Origin: JAZGGS01 sp963749485 | GTDB taxonomy: Bacteria > Bacteroidota > Ignavibacteria > Ignavibacteriales > Ignavibacteriaceae | DNA: 64,000 nt | Direction: 5' to 3' | Assembly (NCBI GenBank): GCA_963749485.1 | Contig: CAVVMV010000033.1 | Span: forward strand, 19,722 to 83,721 | In this document: positions 27,206 through 35,849 of the stretch, piece by piece | Layout: every line of letters starts with the position of its first letter | Position numbering within the stretch: the first letter of the stretch is position 1 | Notes under the pieces: generated by a model | Told to the model about the DNA's origin: nothing | Databases searched by the model: none | What the model saw: only the letters and a program-made list of their open reading frames with translations | Made by a program: the position numbers and the translations under genes

Positions 27206-27274
27206 GTGCTAACAAGGTATAAAGATAATAGCCACCCTGGAGTTGACGTTACACTATACACCTGCCATTAGCAC
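27206..27274 (+). other. attC-like recombination site 6
   Basis: GTGCTAACAAGGTATA (from 27206) opposes TATACACCTGCCATTAGCAC (27255-27274). The arms pair with a few extra bases on the right. The R' core reads ATTAGC instead of GTTAGC. Confidence 0.55.
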
Positions 27275-27281
27275 GCATAAA

Positions 27282-27400
27282 ATGAAAATCAAACTTCTAA
27301 TAATATTTTTACTATTTTTTAACCTTGCATACAGCCAGGTTAAGGATACGTTAAGTGTTTCCGCATTGAAATTAACGAAGCAATAAGTAACTTATGAAAA
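27282..27400 (+). pseudogene. Decayed copy 3 of the 5' end of the DUF1287 gene
   Basis: The longest truncated copy. It reads MKIKLLIIFLLFFNLAYSQ, then VKDTLSVSALKLTKQ and a stop, against the intact gene's VKDTLSVSALELTKQ. GTAACTTATGA follows as in the intact gene, then homology ends. It begins 8 bases after the site 6 core, as the other copies begin just after theirs. Confidence 0.78.
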
Positions 27401-27421
27401 TAAAATTATTAAACTTATAAT

Positions 27422-27898
27422 ATGAATTTACCAGAACAAATAGCAAAACACTTAAGAGAAGTCTATTTTGGAGGAAACTGGACTGCGTCAAGCTTTAAAG
27501 AAAATTTGGCTGACGTAACCTGGCAACAAGCTACAACACAAGTTTATTCTTTCAATACTATTGCGACACTCGTATATCATACAAATTATTTTATCAGTGC
27601 GGCTTTGAAGGTACTAAAGGGCGGACCACTCGATGCCTCTGATAAATATAGTTTTGATCATCCACCAATCAGTTCCCGGGAAGACTGGGAAAAAATGCTG
27701 GATAATACCTGGACAGCTGTCGAAGACTTTGCCAGCTTGATAGAGCAGTTGCCGGAGAGTAAGTTTTGGGAAGACTTTTGGGATAATAAATACGGAAATT
27801 ACTACAGGAATATTCAGGGAATAATTGAGCATTCCCACTACCATTTAGGGCAAATTGTCCTGATAAAAAAAATACTCTTGCAGGCTGATAATAATTGA
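27422..27898 (+). CDS. DinB-superfamily protein (DUF1572-like)
   Basis: 158 residues, intact. The four-helix pattern has VTWQQATTQVYSFNTIATLVYHTNYFI, with a His in helix 2, and IQGIIEHSHYHLGQIVLIKK, with His residues in the last helix. These are the metal ligands of DinB proteins. It probably acts in stress or thiol chemistry; the family is a frequent integron passenger. Confidence 0.83.
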   Translation: MNLPEQIAKHLREVYFGGNWTASSFKENLADVTWQQATTQVYSFNTIATLVYHTNYFISAALKVLKGGPLDASDKYSFDHPPISSREDWEKMLDNTWTAVEDFASLIEQLPESKFWEDFWDNKYGNYYRNIQGIIEHSHYHLGQIVLIKKILLQADNN

Positions 27899-27952
27899 TG
27901 CGCAAAGAAAAATACTTGCCGCCAACAATGTATAAACACAGAAAGTTTAAAG

Positions 27953-28001
27953 CGGCATATTGTCTGGTTATACGTAATGCGTATATTGAATAGTTGCATG
28001 C
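27953..28001 (+). other. attC-like recombination site 7
   Basis: GGCATATTGTCTGG, then hairpin TATACG/CGTATA (27969-27974, 27980-27985), then TTGAATAGTTGCATGC. Base for base it parallels site 1 (GGCATATATGCTTG ... TTGAGAAGTTATGTGC). A further left arm TGCCGCCAAC (27917-27926) may extend the site. Confidence 0.55.
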
Positions 28002-28012
28002 AATTGACTCCA

Positions 28013-28411
28013 ATGAAAAAATTACAAGTAAAAACAAGCCCTGAAGTTGAATTGGTTTTCAATAATTATCCTAGTTCAGTTCGAAAAAAAATATTGAACC
28101 TTCGAAGGTTAGTCATAGAAGCAGCAAACGAAATAGAAGAAATAACGAATTTAGAGGAAACCTTGAAATGGGGTGAACCCAGCTATCTGGTTAAAAATGG
28201 AAGCACTATAAGAATTGACTGGAAGAAGAAAGAACCGGATCAGTATGCTGTTTATTTCAAATGCACAAGCAAGTTGGTGCCAACCTTCAAAATGGTTTAT
28301 AAAGACACATTTAAATATGAAGGAAATCGAGCCATAGTTTTTCAAATGAATGATGAAATTCCAGAAGCTGAACTAAAAAATTGTATTACAGTCGCGTTTA
28401 ACCTATCATAA
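28013..28411 (+). CDS. DUF1801-family protein, copy B
   Basis: I prefer ATG 28013 to the upstream ATG at 27977, because the latter lies inside the recombination site. 132 residues: VFNNYPSSVRKKILNLRRLVIEAANEIEEI, LKWGEPSYLVKNGSTIRIDWKKKEPDQYAVYFKC and YKDTFKYEGNRAIVFQM are the DUF1801 pattern. Only distantly like copy A. Function unknown. Confidence 0.8.
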   Translation: MKKLQVKTSPEVELVFNNYPSSVRKKILNLRRLVIEAANEIEEITNLEETLKWGEPSYLVKNGSTIRIDWKKKEPDQYAVYFKCTSKLVPTFKMVYKDTFKYEGNRAIVFQMNDEIPEAELKNCITVAFNLS

Positions 28412-28469
28412 GGTAAAACAGCTGCCTATGTTAGGATTATAAAGAATAAAAGGACAGCATACAATAAAA

Positions 28470-28512
28470 AATAAACGCCATAGAACGGGTGTTTATTCAA
28501 ACCGTTAGCGGC
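28470..28512 (+). other. attC-like recombination site 8 (right half)
   Basis: A 10-bp stem, AATAAACGCC (28470-28479) with GGTGTTTATT (28488-28497), then CAAACCGTTAGCGGC with the core GTTAGC at 28504-28509. A left core was not located with confidence (AACAGCTGCC near 28417 is possible). Confidence 0.5.
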
Positions 28513-28528
28513 AAGCTGAAATAATTAA

Positions 28529-29095
28529 ATGAAATCGAAAACAGTAAAAGAAAAATATGTTGCTTTTCTACGTGGAATTAACGTGGGTGGTCATCATAAA
28601 GTTCCAATGGCTGACTTACGTAAAGAATTAGAAAAACTGGGTTTCGAAAATGTAACCACACTTTTAAATTCAGGCAATATTATATTTGAAGCAATTAGTG
28701 ATAATGAAGAGAACCTTGAAAAAAAGATTTCAGCGCATCTGGAAAAATCGTTTGGTTTCCCTATTCCAACTGTAGTAAGAAAATCTGAAATGATTTATGA
28801 ATTGCTTAACAACAATCCGTTCAAAGATGTACAACTCACCAAAGATATCCGGTTGTATATTTCTTTTTTGCAGGAGAATGTTCAGACTAAATTGAAGCTG
28901 CCCTGGACAAGTTCAGATAACTCGTATAAAATTATTGGAAAAATCGGGAAAAATATATTAAGTGTTCTGGATCTTTCGATATCAAAAACTCCCAAAGCAA
29001 TGGAAGATTTAGAAAGATATTTTGGAAAGAATATAACAACACGAAATTGGAATACTATCAAACGAATAGAAAAGAATATTAATGCCAGCCGTTAG
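28529..29095 (+). CDS. DUF1697-family protein
   Basis: 188 residues. The opening KYVAFLRGINVGGHHKVPMADLRKELEKLGFENVTTLLNSGNIIFE is the DUF1697 signature. FGFPIPTVVRKSEM and TTRNWNTIKRI complete it. Cytoplasmic, function unknown. The stop codon TAG is made by the next recombination core (CCGTTAGCG), so the gene runs right up to the cassette boundary. Confidence 0.88.
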   Translation: MKSKTVKEKYVAFLRGINVGGHHKVPMADLRKELEKLGFENVTTLLNSGNIIFEAISDNEENLEKKISAHLEKSFGFPIPTVVRKSEMIYELLNNNPFKDVQLTKDIRLYISFLQENVQTKLKLPWTSSDNSYKIIGKIGKNILSVLDLSISKTPKAMEDLERYFGKNITTRNWNTIKRIEKNINASR

Positions 29096-29100
29096 CGGCA
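29083..29100 (+). other. attC-like core 9 (half site)
   Basis: TGCCAGCCGTTAGCGGCA contains the same CCGTTAGCG core as sites 8 and 10 and continues GCAAGC as site 8 does. No left arm is seen upstream, because that is coding sequence. Confidence 0.4.
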
Positions 29101-29182
29101 AGCAAGAAAACAGAAACTACACTTGAGCAAATTAAACACATAGAATAAAGTAATCATAATTCTTGAATTTAAGCGAAATAAT

Positions 29183-29719
29183 ATGAAATTGACTTTTAAT
29201 TTACAACCAACCTTAGAAAACGAATTAGTTATTTTGAGACCATTGAATGAACAAGATTTTGAATCATTATATCAAGTTGCAAAAGACCCATTAATTTGGG
29301 AGCAGCATCCAAACAGTGACCGATTTAAAAGAGATGTTTATTCAGCCTTTTTTAAAGATTCTATGGAATCAAAAGGAGCATTAATTGTCATAGATAAAGC
29401 AAGCAATGAAGTAATTGGAAGTACAAGATTTAAACTGATAAACGGTGCTGAAAATGCTGTTGAAATTGGCTGGTCGTTTCTATCAAGAAAATATTGGGGA
29501 GGAGTATATAATAAATCTATAAAGAAATTACTGATTGATTACGCTTTCGAATCATTAGAAGATGTAATTTTCTATATCGGGAAAGACAATATACGTTCTC
29601 AAAAGGCAGTTGAGAAAATTGGTGGGATTAGAATTACTGAATCAAAATATCAGCATTTGATTAAGAAAAGCGATAGTGATTTTACGTATCGAATAAACAA
29701 AAATGATTGGGAAAATTGA
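29183..29719 (+). CDS. GNAT acetyltransferase, RimJ/RimL-like
   Basis: 178 residues, intact. ELVILRPLNEQDFESLYQVAKDPLIWEQHP opens as in RimL-type GNATs. VEIGWSFLSRKYWGGVYNKSIKKLLIDYAFE is the acetyl-CoA-binding strand-helix, and NIRSQKAVEKIGG the final motif. It probably acetylates an amino group on a protein N-terminus or small molecule. Confidence 0.87.
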   Translation: MKLTFNLQPTLENELVILRPLNEQDFESLYQVAKDPLIWEQHPNSDRFKRDVYSAFFKDSMESKGALIVIDKASNEVIGSTRFKLINGAENAVEIGWSFLSRKYWGGVYNKSIKKLLIDYAFESLEDVIFYIGKDNIRSQKAVEKIGGIRITESKYQHLIKKSDSDFTYRINKNDWEN

Positions 29720-29730
29720 TAAAAATAAGA

Positions 29731-29750
29731 AAGCCAACCGTTAGCGCATA
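29731..29750 (+). other. attC-like core 10 (half site)
   Basis: AAGCCAACCGTTAGCGCATA holds GTTAGC at 29740-29745, 8 bases before the start codon of the intact DUF1287 gene. Confidence 0.45.
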
Positions 29751-29752
29751 AG

Positions 29753-30325
29753 ATGAAAATCAGACTTCTAATAATATTTTTACTAATTTTTAACCTTGCA
29801 TATAGCCAGGTTAAAGATACGTTGAGTGTTTCAGCACTGGAATTAACGAAACAGGAAGTAACTTATGACCCGGGTTATTATTCAATCGATTATCCGAATG
29901 GAGATATTCCTGCTGATAAAGGAGTTTGTACAGATGTAATTATCAGGGCATACCGTTTAATTGGAATTGATCTGCAAAAAGATGTTCACGAGGATATGAA
30001 AGCAAACTTTGATAAATATCCTAAGATTTGGGGATTAACAAAACCTGATAAAAATATTGATCACAGAAGAGTTCCTAATCTTATGACCCTGTTTGAAAGA
30101 AAGGGAAATGTAAAACCGCTTACGAATAAACCGGAGGATTATTCTCCGGGAGATATTGTTTGCTGGAATTTAGCGAGTGGAATTCCGCATATTGGAATTG
30201 TCGTTCATAAAAAATCTGATGACGGATTAAGAAATTTAATTGTCCATAATATTGGCGCAGGGCAAGTGCTTGCAGATTGTCTGTTCGACTTTGAAATTAT
30301 TGGACATTACAGGTATAAAAATTAA
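29753..30325 (+). CDS. Secreted DUF1287-family protein (YijF-like), intact copy
   Basis: 190 residues. The signal peptide is residues 1-19 (ending AYSQ). The mature part has DIPADKGVCTDVIIRAYRLIGIDLQKDVHEDM, DHRRVPNLMTLFERKG and PGDIVCWNLASGIPHIGIVVHKK, the DUF1287 pattern. That pattern resembles NlpC/P60-like papain folds, with Cys (GVCTD) and His (PHIGIV) as possible catalytic residues, so a periplasmic cell-wall role is plausible. Three broken copies of its 5' end lie upstream at 22414, 24054 and 27282. It closes the cassette-like array. Confidence 0.85.
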   Translation: MKIRLLIIFLLIFNLAYSQVKDTLSVSALELTKQEVTYDPGYYSIDYPNGDIPADKGVCTDVIIRAYRLIGIDLQKDVHEDMKANFDKYPKIWGLTKPDKNIDHRRVPNLMTLFERKGNVKPLTNKPEDYSPGDIVCWNLASGIPHIGIVVHKKSDDGLRNLIVHNIGAGQVLADCLFDFEIIGHYRYKN

Positions 30326-30346
30326 CTATTAGAGAGGATTAACCGT

Positions 30347-31660
30347 ATGAAAGTAGCTGTTTTAGGTGCAGGGTATGTTGTAAAACCAATGATTGATTAT
30401 TTTATTGATATTTGTAAATATGAAGTTATTGTTGCAACGCGTACCGCTTCCAAAGCAGAGAAAGTAATTGCAGGAAGACCGCTTGGTACTGCAATTAGCT
30501 GGACAATTGATCAAGTTGATGCTTTGGATAGGATAATTAGGGAAGTTGAAATTGTTGTTGTAATGATACCCCGGTCATGTCACCCGGTAGTTGCGGAACT
30601 ATGTCTTAAACACAAAACTCCGATGATAACAACAGACTTTAAACATCCTGGAATTGAATGCTTTGATGAAGAGGCAAAAAAACAAGAAACACTTATCCTT
30701 ACAGAGCTAGGTGAAGATCCGGGGCTTGACAACATGGGATTAAAACAAATGATTGATGAAGTGCATTCTATCGAAGGGAAAATTACAAAAATTGATTCCT
30801 ATGGAGCAGGCCTGCCTTCCTTTGAGTATAATCGCAATCCCTGGGGTTATAAATTCTCATGGGATCCAAACGGACTTATGCGTTCAGCTGTATCACCTGC
30901 TACTTACCAGTTAGATGGAAAAGTAATTGAAGCAACCGCAAAATTTGAACATCATAGATTAGTAGATGTTCACGGGATTGGAACATTTGAAACTTATCCC
31001 AGTAGCGACAGCACCCGCTATATAAAAGAATTTGGATTGGATGTAAATATTTCCATCTACAAAGGATTACTGCGGTATACCGGTTATTGCAACACGATGA
31101 TAAATCTTTTAAAAATAAAATTGATTGAGAATACTGAAGAAAAGAATTTTGAAAACACGACATACAGCCAATTTATTGCTGATCTCATTGGCTCTTCAAC
31201 TACAGAAGATATAAAAAGTAAATTTGCAAAAGCAATGAGTCTGGATATTAATGATGATTTTCTTAAAAAATTAGATTGGCTTGGATTATTTGATGATGTT
31301 CAGATATCAATAAACAGTGGTACAAATTCGAATCTTCTCGTGGATCTGATGCTGAAAAAAATGGAGTACGAATCGAATGAAAAAGACATGATAATCGTTC
31401 ATAACGAAATGATTGTTGAATTATCTGATAGAAAAGAAAAACGAATTTCCAGTATGCTGGTCGAAGGTATTCCTTATGGTGATTCTGCCATGGCAAGAGC
31501 GGTTTCCTTACCACCGGCTATTGCTGCAAAACTAATTTTAGAAGGAAAAATTAAAGGTAAAGGAGTGTGTATACCATCGACAAAAGAAATGTATGAACCT
31601 ATTTTGGAAGAAATGGAAACTTTCGGCTTTTCATTTACAAAGGAGACAATCGTCTTATAA
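30347..31660 (+). CDS. Saccharopine dehydrogenase-like oxidoreductase
   Basis: 437 residues, intact. N-terminal Rossmann fold VAVLGAGYVVKPMIDYF. The central block (ELGEDPGLDNMGLKQMID, DSYGAGLPSFEYNRNPWGYKFSW) and the C-terminal block (AMARAVSLPPAIAAKLILEGKI, GVCIPSTKEMYEPILEEM) are those of lysine-forming saccharopine dehydrogenase / LKR-SDH C-terminal domains. It would cleave saccharopine to glutamate and aminoadipate semialdehyde, or act on a related imine. No partner reductase is in view. It lies 21 bases after the DUF1287 gene, but its size and housekeeping look put it outside the array. Confidence 0.85.
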   Translation: MKVAVLGAGYVVKPMIDYFIDICKYEVIVATRTASKAEKVIAGRPLGTAISWTIDQVDALDRIIREVEIVVVMIPRSCHPVVAELCLKHKTPMITTDFKHPGIECFDEEAKKQETLILTELGEDPGLDNMGLKQMIDEVHSIEGKITKIDSYGAGLPSFEYNRNPWGYKFSWDPNGLMRSAVSPATYQLDGKVIEATAKFEHHRLVDVHGIGTFETYPSSDSTRYIKEFGLDVNISIYKGLLRYTGYCNTMINLLKIKLIENTEEKNFENTTYSQFIADLIGSSTTEDIKSKFAKAMSLDINDDFLKKLDWLGLFDDVQISINSGTNSNLLVDLMLKKMEYESNEKDMIIVHNEMIVELSDRKEKRISSMLVEGIPYGDSAMARAVSLPPAIAAKLILEGKIKGKGVCIPSTKEMYEPILEEMETFGFSFTKETIVL

Positions 31661-31726
31661 GATAGTGAGAATTATAATCATGGCAACTTCTTATATCCCG
31701 TTTAGATTTTTTGAAGAATGGATAAA

Positions 31727-33817
31727 TTACTTAATCCGTAAAACCCTGGTTGCATTAAGAATTGCAATAAGCGCTACACCCATATCGGCAAAAACTGCCT
31801 GCCACATATTTGCCAGCCCAAAACCCCCCAGAGCAACAAACACTGCCTTAACTGCTAAGGCAAAAACTATATTTTGTAAAACAATACTCCTGGTTTGTTT
31901 GGCTACATTTACTGCTTCAGGAATTTTAGAAAGATGATCGGTCATAATAACAACATCAGCAGCCTCAACAGCTGCATCACTGCCTAATGCCCCCATTGCA
32001 ATACCTACATCAGCCCTTGCAATTACAGGTGAATCATTTATACCATCGCCAACAAAAGCAACTTTATCTTTTGTCTCAGCGGAACTCATTATCTTTTCCA
32101 ATGCGGCAAGTTTTTCTTCAGGTAAAAGCTCTGCTTTATATGATTTTATTCCAAGTTCCTTTGCAACAGTTTTTGCAGAAGACTCGTTATCCCCTGTAAA
32201 CATAGCTATATCAGCCACTCCCTCTTTTTTCAGATCATCAAGAGCCTGCTTTGCATCATCTTTAATTATATCAGAGATTATTATATAACCAGCATAAATT
32301 TTATTAACAGCGATATGAACAACTGTACCTTCTACATCGCAAATGTGGTGCTCAATATTTTCGTTGTGCAGCATTCTATCATTACCTGCAATAACTTCAT
32401 CACCATTTATTTCTGCTTTTATACCATGCCCGGAAACTTCCTGATGTGTTGTTATCTTAGATGAAATAATCTCATCACCATAAGCTTCTTTAATTGATTG
32501 TGCAATCGGATGAGAAGAATAGTATTCTGCATACGCCGCAAACTTAAGCAGTTCATTTTCAGAATAACCATTTGAAGGAACAATCTCTGTAACTTTAAAA
32601 ACTCCCCTTGTTAGTGTTCCTGTTTTATCAAATACAATTGTTTTTAACTTTGCAAGAGCATCCAAATAGTTTGAACCTTTTACTAAAATTCCACGCCTGG
32701 ATGCTCCGCCAATTCCTCCAAAGTATCCAAGCGGTATGCTTATCACTAAAGCGCAGGGACATGATATTACCAAAATAACCAAAGCTCTATATATCCAATC
32801 AGATAACTGTGCTGAGGAATTAAAAAGCGGCGGCAGGAAAGCGATACATAACGCAATGATTACAATAGCCGGTGTGTAATAGCGGGCAAATGTTGTAATA
32901 AACTTTTCAGTTTCTGCTTTCTTGCTTGAAGCATTTTCAACTAACTCTAAAATTTTTGAGATTGATGATTCGTTAAAATTTTTGGTTACTTCAATTGTTA
33001 AAATTCCGGTTTTGTTTATCATCCCGGCTAATACTACTCCATCAATTTTAAAAGTTCGAGGAATTGATTCTCCTGTTAGAGGATATGTATCAACCAAAGA
33101 TGATCCTTCAAGTACTCTACCATCCAACGGAATTTTTTCGCCTGGCTTTACAATAATTTTTTCTCCAATGCTTACATCTTCAGGCGATTTAGATATAATC
33201 TTTCCATCAGTTATAACATTAGCATAATCAGGTCTTACTTCAAGCAGCGCACGTATAGAATTCCTTGAACGATTAACTGCCAATCCTTCAACGAATTCTC
33301 CAACATTATAAAACCACATAACCGCAACTGCTTCAGGAAGTTCCTGTATTAAAATTGCACCTATCGTAGCAATGGTCATTAAAAAATTTTCATCAAATAC
33401 TTTACCCCGGATTGCATTCATTACCGCTTTTTTAATTACTCCCCAACCGCTAATTAGATAAGCTGTAATAAAAAGCAGGTACTCCGCCCATCTCCATTCT
33501 GTTGCCTGCAGCTCTTTCCTGAAAATCATTCCAATGATGAATAGTGCTAAAACAAGCAATATTCTAACTATTTCTTGCCTGATTTTAGATTTATCTGCTG
33601 AGAATGGATTTATTTTTCTATCAAGTTTTTCAACTTTAACTTCGGGTTCAACCTTGTGAATTATTTTTTCAACCAGCTGCAAATCAGTTGAATCAATTGT
33701 AAGTGTATTAAGAGCAGAATCTACAGAAGCATTTTTAAATTTAGCGACCTTCTTCAATTCGTTTTCAATCTTAGAAGCACAAACTGCGCAATCAATATTT
33801 TTTAATCTATACTTCAT
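31727..33817 (-). CDS. Heavy-metal translocating P1B-type ATPase (Zn/Cd/Pb type)
   Basis: 696 residues. The N-terminal HMA domain has CAVC (Cys10, Cys13). The transmembrane metal site is CPC (353-355), and the phosphorylation site DKTGTLT has Asp397. TGDN and GDGINDSP form the hinge and P-domain, and the last helices follow AMGALGSDAAVEAADVV. CPC with this layout is typical of ZntA/CadA exporters of Zn2+, Cd2+ and Pb2+. It exports metal to the periplasm at the cost of ATP. Convergent with the saccharopine dehydrogenase gene; no metal-responsive regulator lies next to it. Confidence 0.93.
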   Translation of the reverse strand: MKYRLKNIDCAVCASKIENELKKVAKFKNASVDSALNTLTIDSTDLQLVEKIIHKVEPEVKVEKLDRKINPFSADKSKIRQEIVRILLVLALFIIGMIFRKELQATEWRWAEYLLFITAYLISGWGVIKKAVMNAIRGKVFDENFLMTIATIGAILIQELPEAVAVMWFYNVGEFVEGLAVNRSRNSIRALLEVRPDYANVITDGKIISKSPEDVSIGEKIIVKPGEKIPLDGRVLEGSSLVDTYPLTGESIPRTFKIDGVVLAGMINKTGILTIEVTKNFNESSISKILELVENASSKKAETEKFITTFARYYTPAIVIIALCIAFLPPLFNSSAQLSDWIYRALVILVISCPCALVISIPLGYFGGIGGASRRGILVKGSNYLDALAKLKTIVFDKTGTLTRGVFKVTEIVPSNGYSENELLKFAAYAEYYSSHPIAQSIKEAYGDEIISSKITTHQEVSGHGIKAEINGDEVIAGNDRMLHNENIEHHICDVEGTVVHIAVNKIYAGYIIISDIIKDDAKQALDDLKKEGVADIAMFTGDNESSAKTVAKELGIKSYKAELLPEEKLAALEKIMSSAETKDKVAFVGDGINDSPVIARADVGIAMGALGSDAAVEAADVVIMTDHLSKIPEAVNVAKQTRSIVLQNIVFALAVKAVFVALGGFGLANMWQAVFADMGVALIAILNATRVLRIK

Positions 33818-33939
33818 TATGATTTAATTAAATCGATCCAAATAAAATTCTTAACTTAAAAAGTTATTTATATTACAAATGTATAAGGTTGATGTGGAAA
33901 ATGACAGGGCTTTGATAAAGTAAAAATGTACTTCCTGAT

Positions 33940-34611
33940 TTATTGAACAATCTCTTCCATTCTTATTCTTCTACCACCCATAAAGCGATTTTTATAATAA
34001 GAATGATCGATCGATGAAATGGTCACTCCTTTTTTAGAACTGGCATGAGCGAATAAATGTTCGCCAATATAAATGCCAACATGACCAGGACGCACCCTGC
34101 GACGAGTGTTAAAAAATATTAGATCACCAAATTTAAGATCTTCGATATCCGAAATTTCAATCCCCTGTTTATACTGCAGCCTTGCAGATCGCTCCAGGTT
34201 TATGGCAAGAGTATTTTTATAAATGGTTTGTGTAAAAGCCGAGCAATCGATTCCATCTTTAGAATTTCCTCCGTACTTATACGGTGTGTTCAGGTACTTG
34301 ATAATTTCCATCAAAACATTCTCTTTACTTGTACCATTATCGCTGCTAAGTACATCATGATCATTGTTTTCACCATACCTGCCAATCAATTCAGTAAGTT
34401 CTATATTAGCTTCGTCTTCCGGCAGATCACTCGGGTCTGACAAATCAAGGTTAAGATCTACAATGAGGGAATCATCTTCCGTGGTAAGAATATCATCAGG
34501 TTTATTTGAATCGGAACCGTAACGAACAGTATTAGATGAGGAACAGCCAACAGAAAATAAAATTATAACTGCCAGAATAAGAAGAGTTTTTACAATGAGA
34601 TATATCTTCAA
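33940..34611 (-). CDS. NlpC/P60 lipoprotein (cell-wall peptidase)
   Basis: 223 residues. Lipobox LFSVGC (Cys23), then a ~80-residue acidic linker, then an NlpC/P60 domain: YKYGGNSKDGIDCSAF with the nucleophile Cys, RPGHVGIYIG with the catalytic His, and FAHASSKKGVTIS with the third polar residue His. It cuts gamma-D-Glu-diamino acid links in peptidoglycan stem peptides, anchored to a membrane. Downstream of the sigma factor gene with a 3-base gap, hence probably co-transcribed. Confidence 0.9.
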   Translation of the reverse strand: MKIYLIVKTLLILAVIILFSVGCSSSNTVRYGSDSNKPDDILTTEDDSLIVDLNLDLSDPSDLPEDEANIELTELIGRYGENNDHDVLSSDNGTSKENVLMEIIKYLNTPYKYGGNSKDGIDCSAFTQTIYKNTLAINLERSARLQYKQGIEISDIEDLKFGDLIFFNTRRRVRPGHVGIYIGEHLFAHASSKKGVTISSIDHSYYKNRFMGGRRIRMEEIVQ

Positions 34612-34614
34612 GTG

Positions 34615-35469
34615 TCAGCCTAAATATGTTCTCAGATTTTTACTTCGGGAGGCATGTCTTAGCCGTCTTATTGCTTTCTCTTTAATTTGTCTTACTCTTT
34701 CGCGCGTAAGATTAAATTTGTCACCTATCTCTTCCAGCGTATATGAATGATCCTTAGTAAATCCGAAATATAACTTGAGAACCTCTGATTCTCTTTCACT
34801 AAGTGTAGTAAGAGCGCTCTCAATGTCTTTTTTTAAAGATTCTGACATAAGAGAATTATCGGGAGAGGGTTGCTGATCATTTTGAATAATATCCAGCAAG
34901 CTGCTTTCATCACTCTCGGAAAATGGTGCATCAACTGAAACGTGGCGGCGAAAAATCTTAAGAGCTTCAGCCACATCTTTTACATTCATATCAAGTTCAG
35001 AAGCTAATTCATTTTTGCTTGGTTCTCTTTCAAATTCCTGTTCAAGATTTCTGTATGCTTTACCAATCTTATTTAGTGCTCCAACCCTGTTTAACGGAAG
35101 CCGGACAATCCTGGATTGCTCTGCAAGCGCCTGTAGGATGGACTGCCTGATCCACCAAACTGCGTAAGAAATAAATTTAAATCCTCTTGTCTCATCAAAT
35201 CGTTTAGCAGCTTTAATTAATCCAAGATTTCCTTCGTTTATTAGATCTCCAAGAGAAAGTCCCTGATTCTGGTATTGCTTTGCAACACTAACAACAAACC
35301 GTAGGTTAGCTTTTGTTAATCGCTCTAAGGCTGTATGGTCACCGGATCTTATTTGTATTGCCAGACTAATCTCCTCTTCAGCAGTTAGAAGCTCTACTTT
35401 ACCAATCTCCTGAAAGTATCTATCTAAAGATTGGCTTTCCCGGTTTGTAAATTGTTTAACTATTAGCAA
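34615..35469 (-). CDS. rpoD: Primary RNA polymerase sigma factor (RpoD/SigA, short Bacteroidota type)
   Basis: 284 residues, without region 1.1. Region 1.2 reads DRYFQEIGKVELLTAEEE. Regions 2.1-2.4 read DLINEGNLGLIKAAKRFD and RGFKFISYAVWWIRQSILQAL. Region 3 follows, and region 4.2 reads YTLEEIGDKFNLTRERVRQIKEKAIRRLR. The opening ITNRESQSLD-like text (here FTNRESQSLDRYF) is that of Bacteroidota housekeeping sigma factors. It directs transcription from promoters like the TTGACA/TATAGA pair seen before nrdJ. It lies first in a unit with the NlpC lipoprotein. Confidence 0.9.
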   Translation of the reverse strand: MLIVKQFTNRESQSLDRYFQEIGKVELLTAEEEISLAIQIRSGDHTALERLTKANLRFVVSVAKQYQNQGLSLGDLINEGNLGLIKAAKRFDETRGFKFISYAVWWIRQSILQALAEQSRIVRLPLNRVGALNKIGKAYRNLEQEFEREPSKNELASELDMNVKDVAEALKIFRRHVSVDAPFSESDESSLLDIIQNDQQPSPDNSLMSESLKKDIESALTTLSERESEVLKLYFGFTKDHSYTLEEIGDKFNLTRERVRQIKEKAIRRLRHASRSKNLRTYLG

Positions 35470-35485
35470 ACCATAACCTTAAGTT

Positions 35486-35755
35486 TTAAATCTCTTGATT
35501 TATTGAATCAACGATTCCAACAATCGATGCATCTACCGGAGCCATATCTACTGGTAATGGAATAACAGATTCGGATGCAGTTATATAATAAATAATTTCA
35601 CCAGGTCCGGATCCCACAGTATCTACTGCAATAATCGGATTGCCCGTTTTCTCTAAATCAGCATTAATAGGCTGTACAAACATAAGTTTAAAGTTCTTAA
35701 GCGCTTCATACTTTTTTGTAGCCCAAATATTTCCAATTACTTTTCCTAAAAACAA
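35486..35755 (-). CDS. EutN/CcmL-family microcompartment vertex protein, copy A
   Basis: 89 residues. MFLGKVIGNIWATKKYEALKNFKLMFVQ is the beta-barrel opening of pentameric BMC-P shell proteins, and AVDTVGSGPGEIIYY the middle signature. PVDASIVGIVDSI is the closing helix-strand. These pentamers cap vertices of bacterial microcompartments. No hexameric BMC-H gene is in the window. It lies 16 bases upstream of the sigma factor gene, with its paralogue behind it. Confidence 0.86.
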   Translation of the reverse strand: MFLGKVIGNIWATKKYEALKNFKLMFVQPINADLEKTGNPIIAVDTVGSGPGEIIYYITASESVIPLPVDMAPVDASIVGIVDSINQEI

Positions 35756-35849
35756 AATATTTTCCGTTTCGATTTATAAACTACTTAATTAAACTATTGC
35801 CCGGTTAAAAAGAATCATTTCCAATTAAGTTTAAAAAAAATAATTAAAA

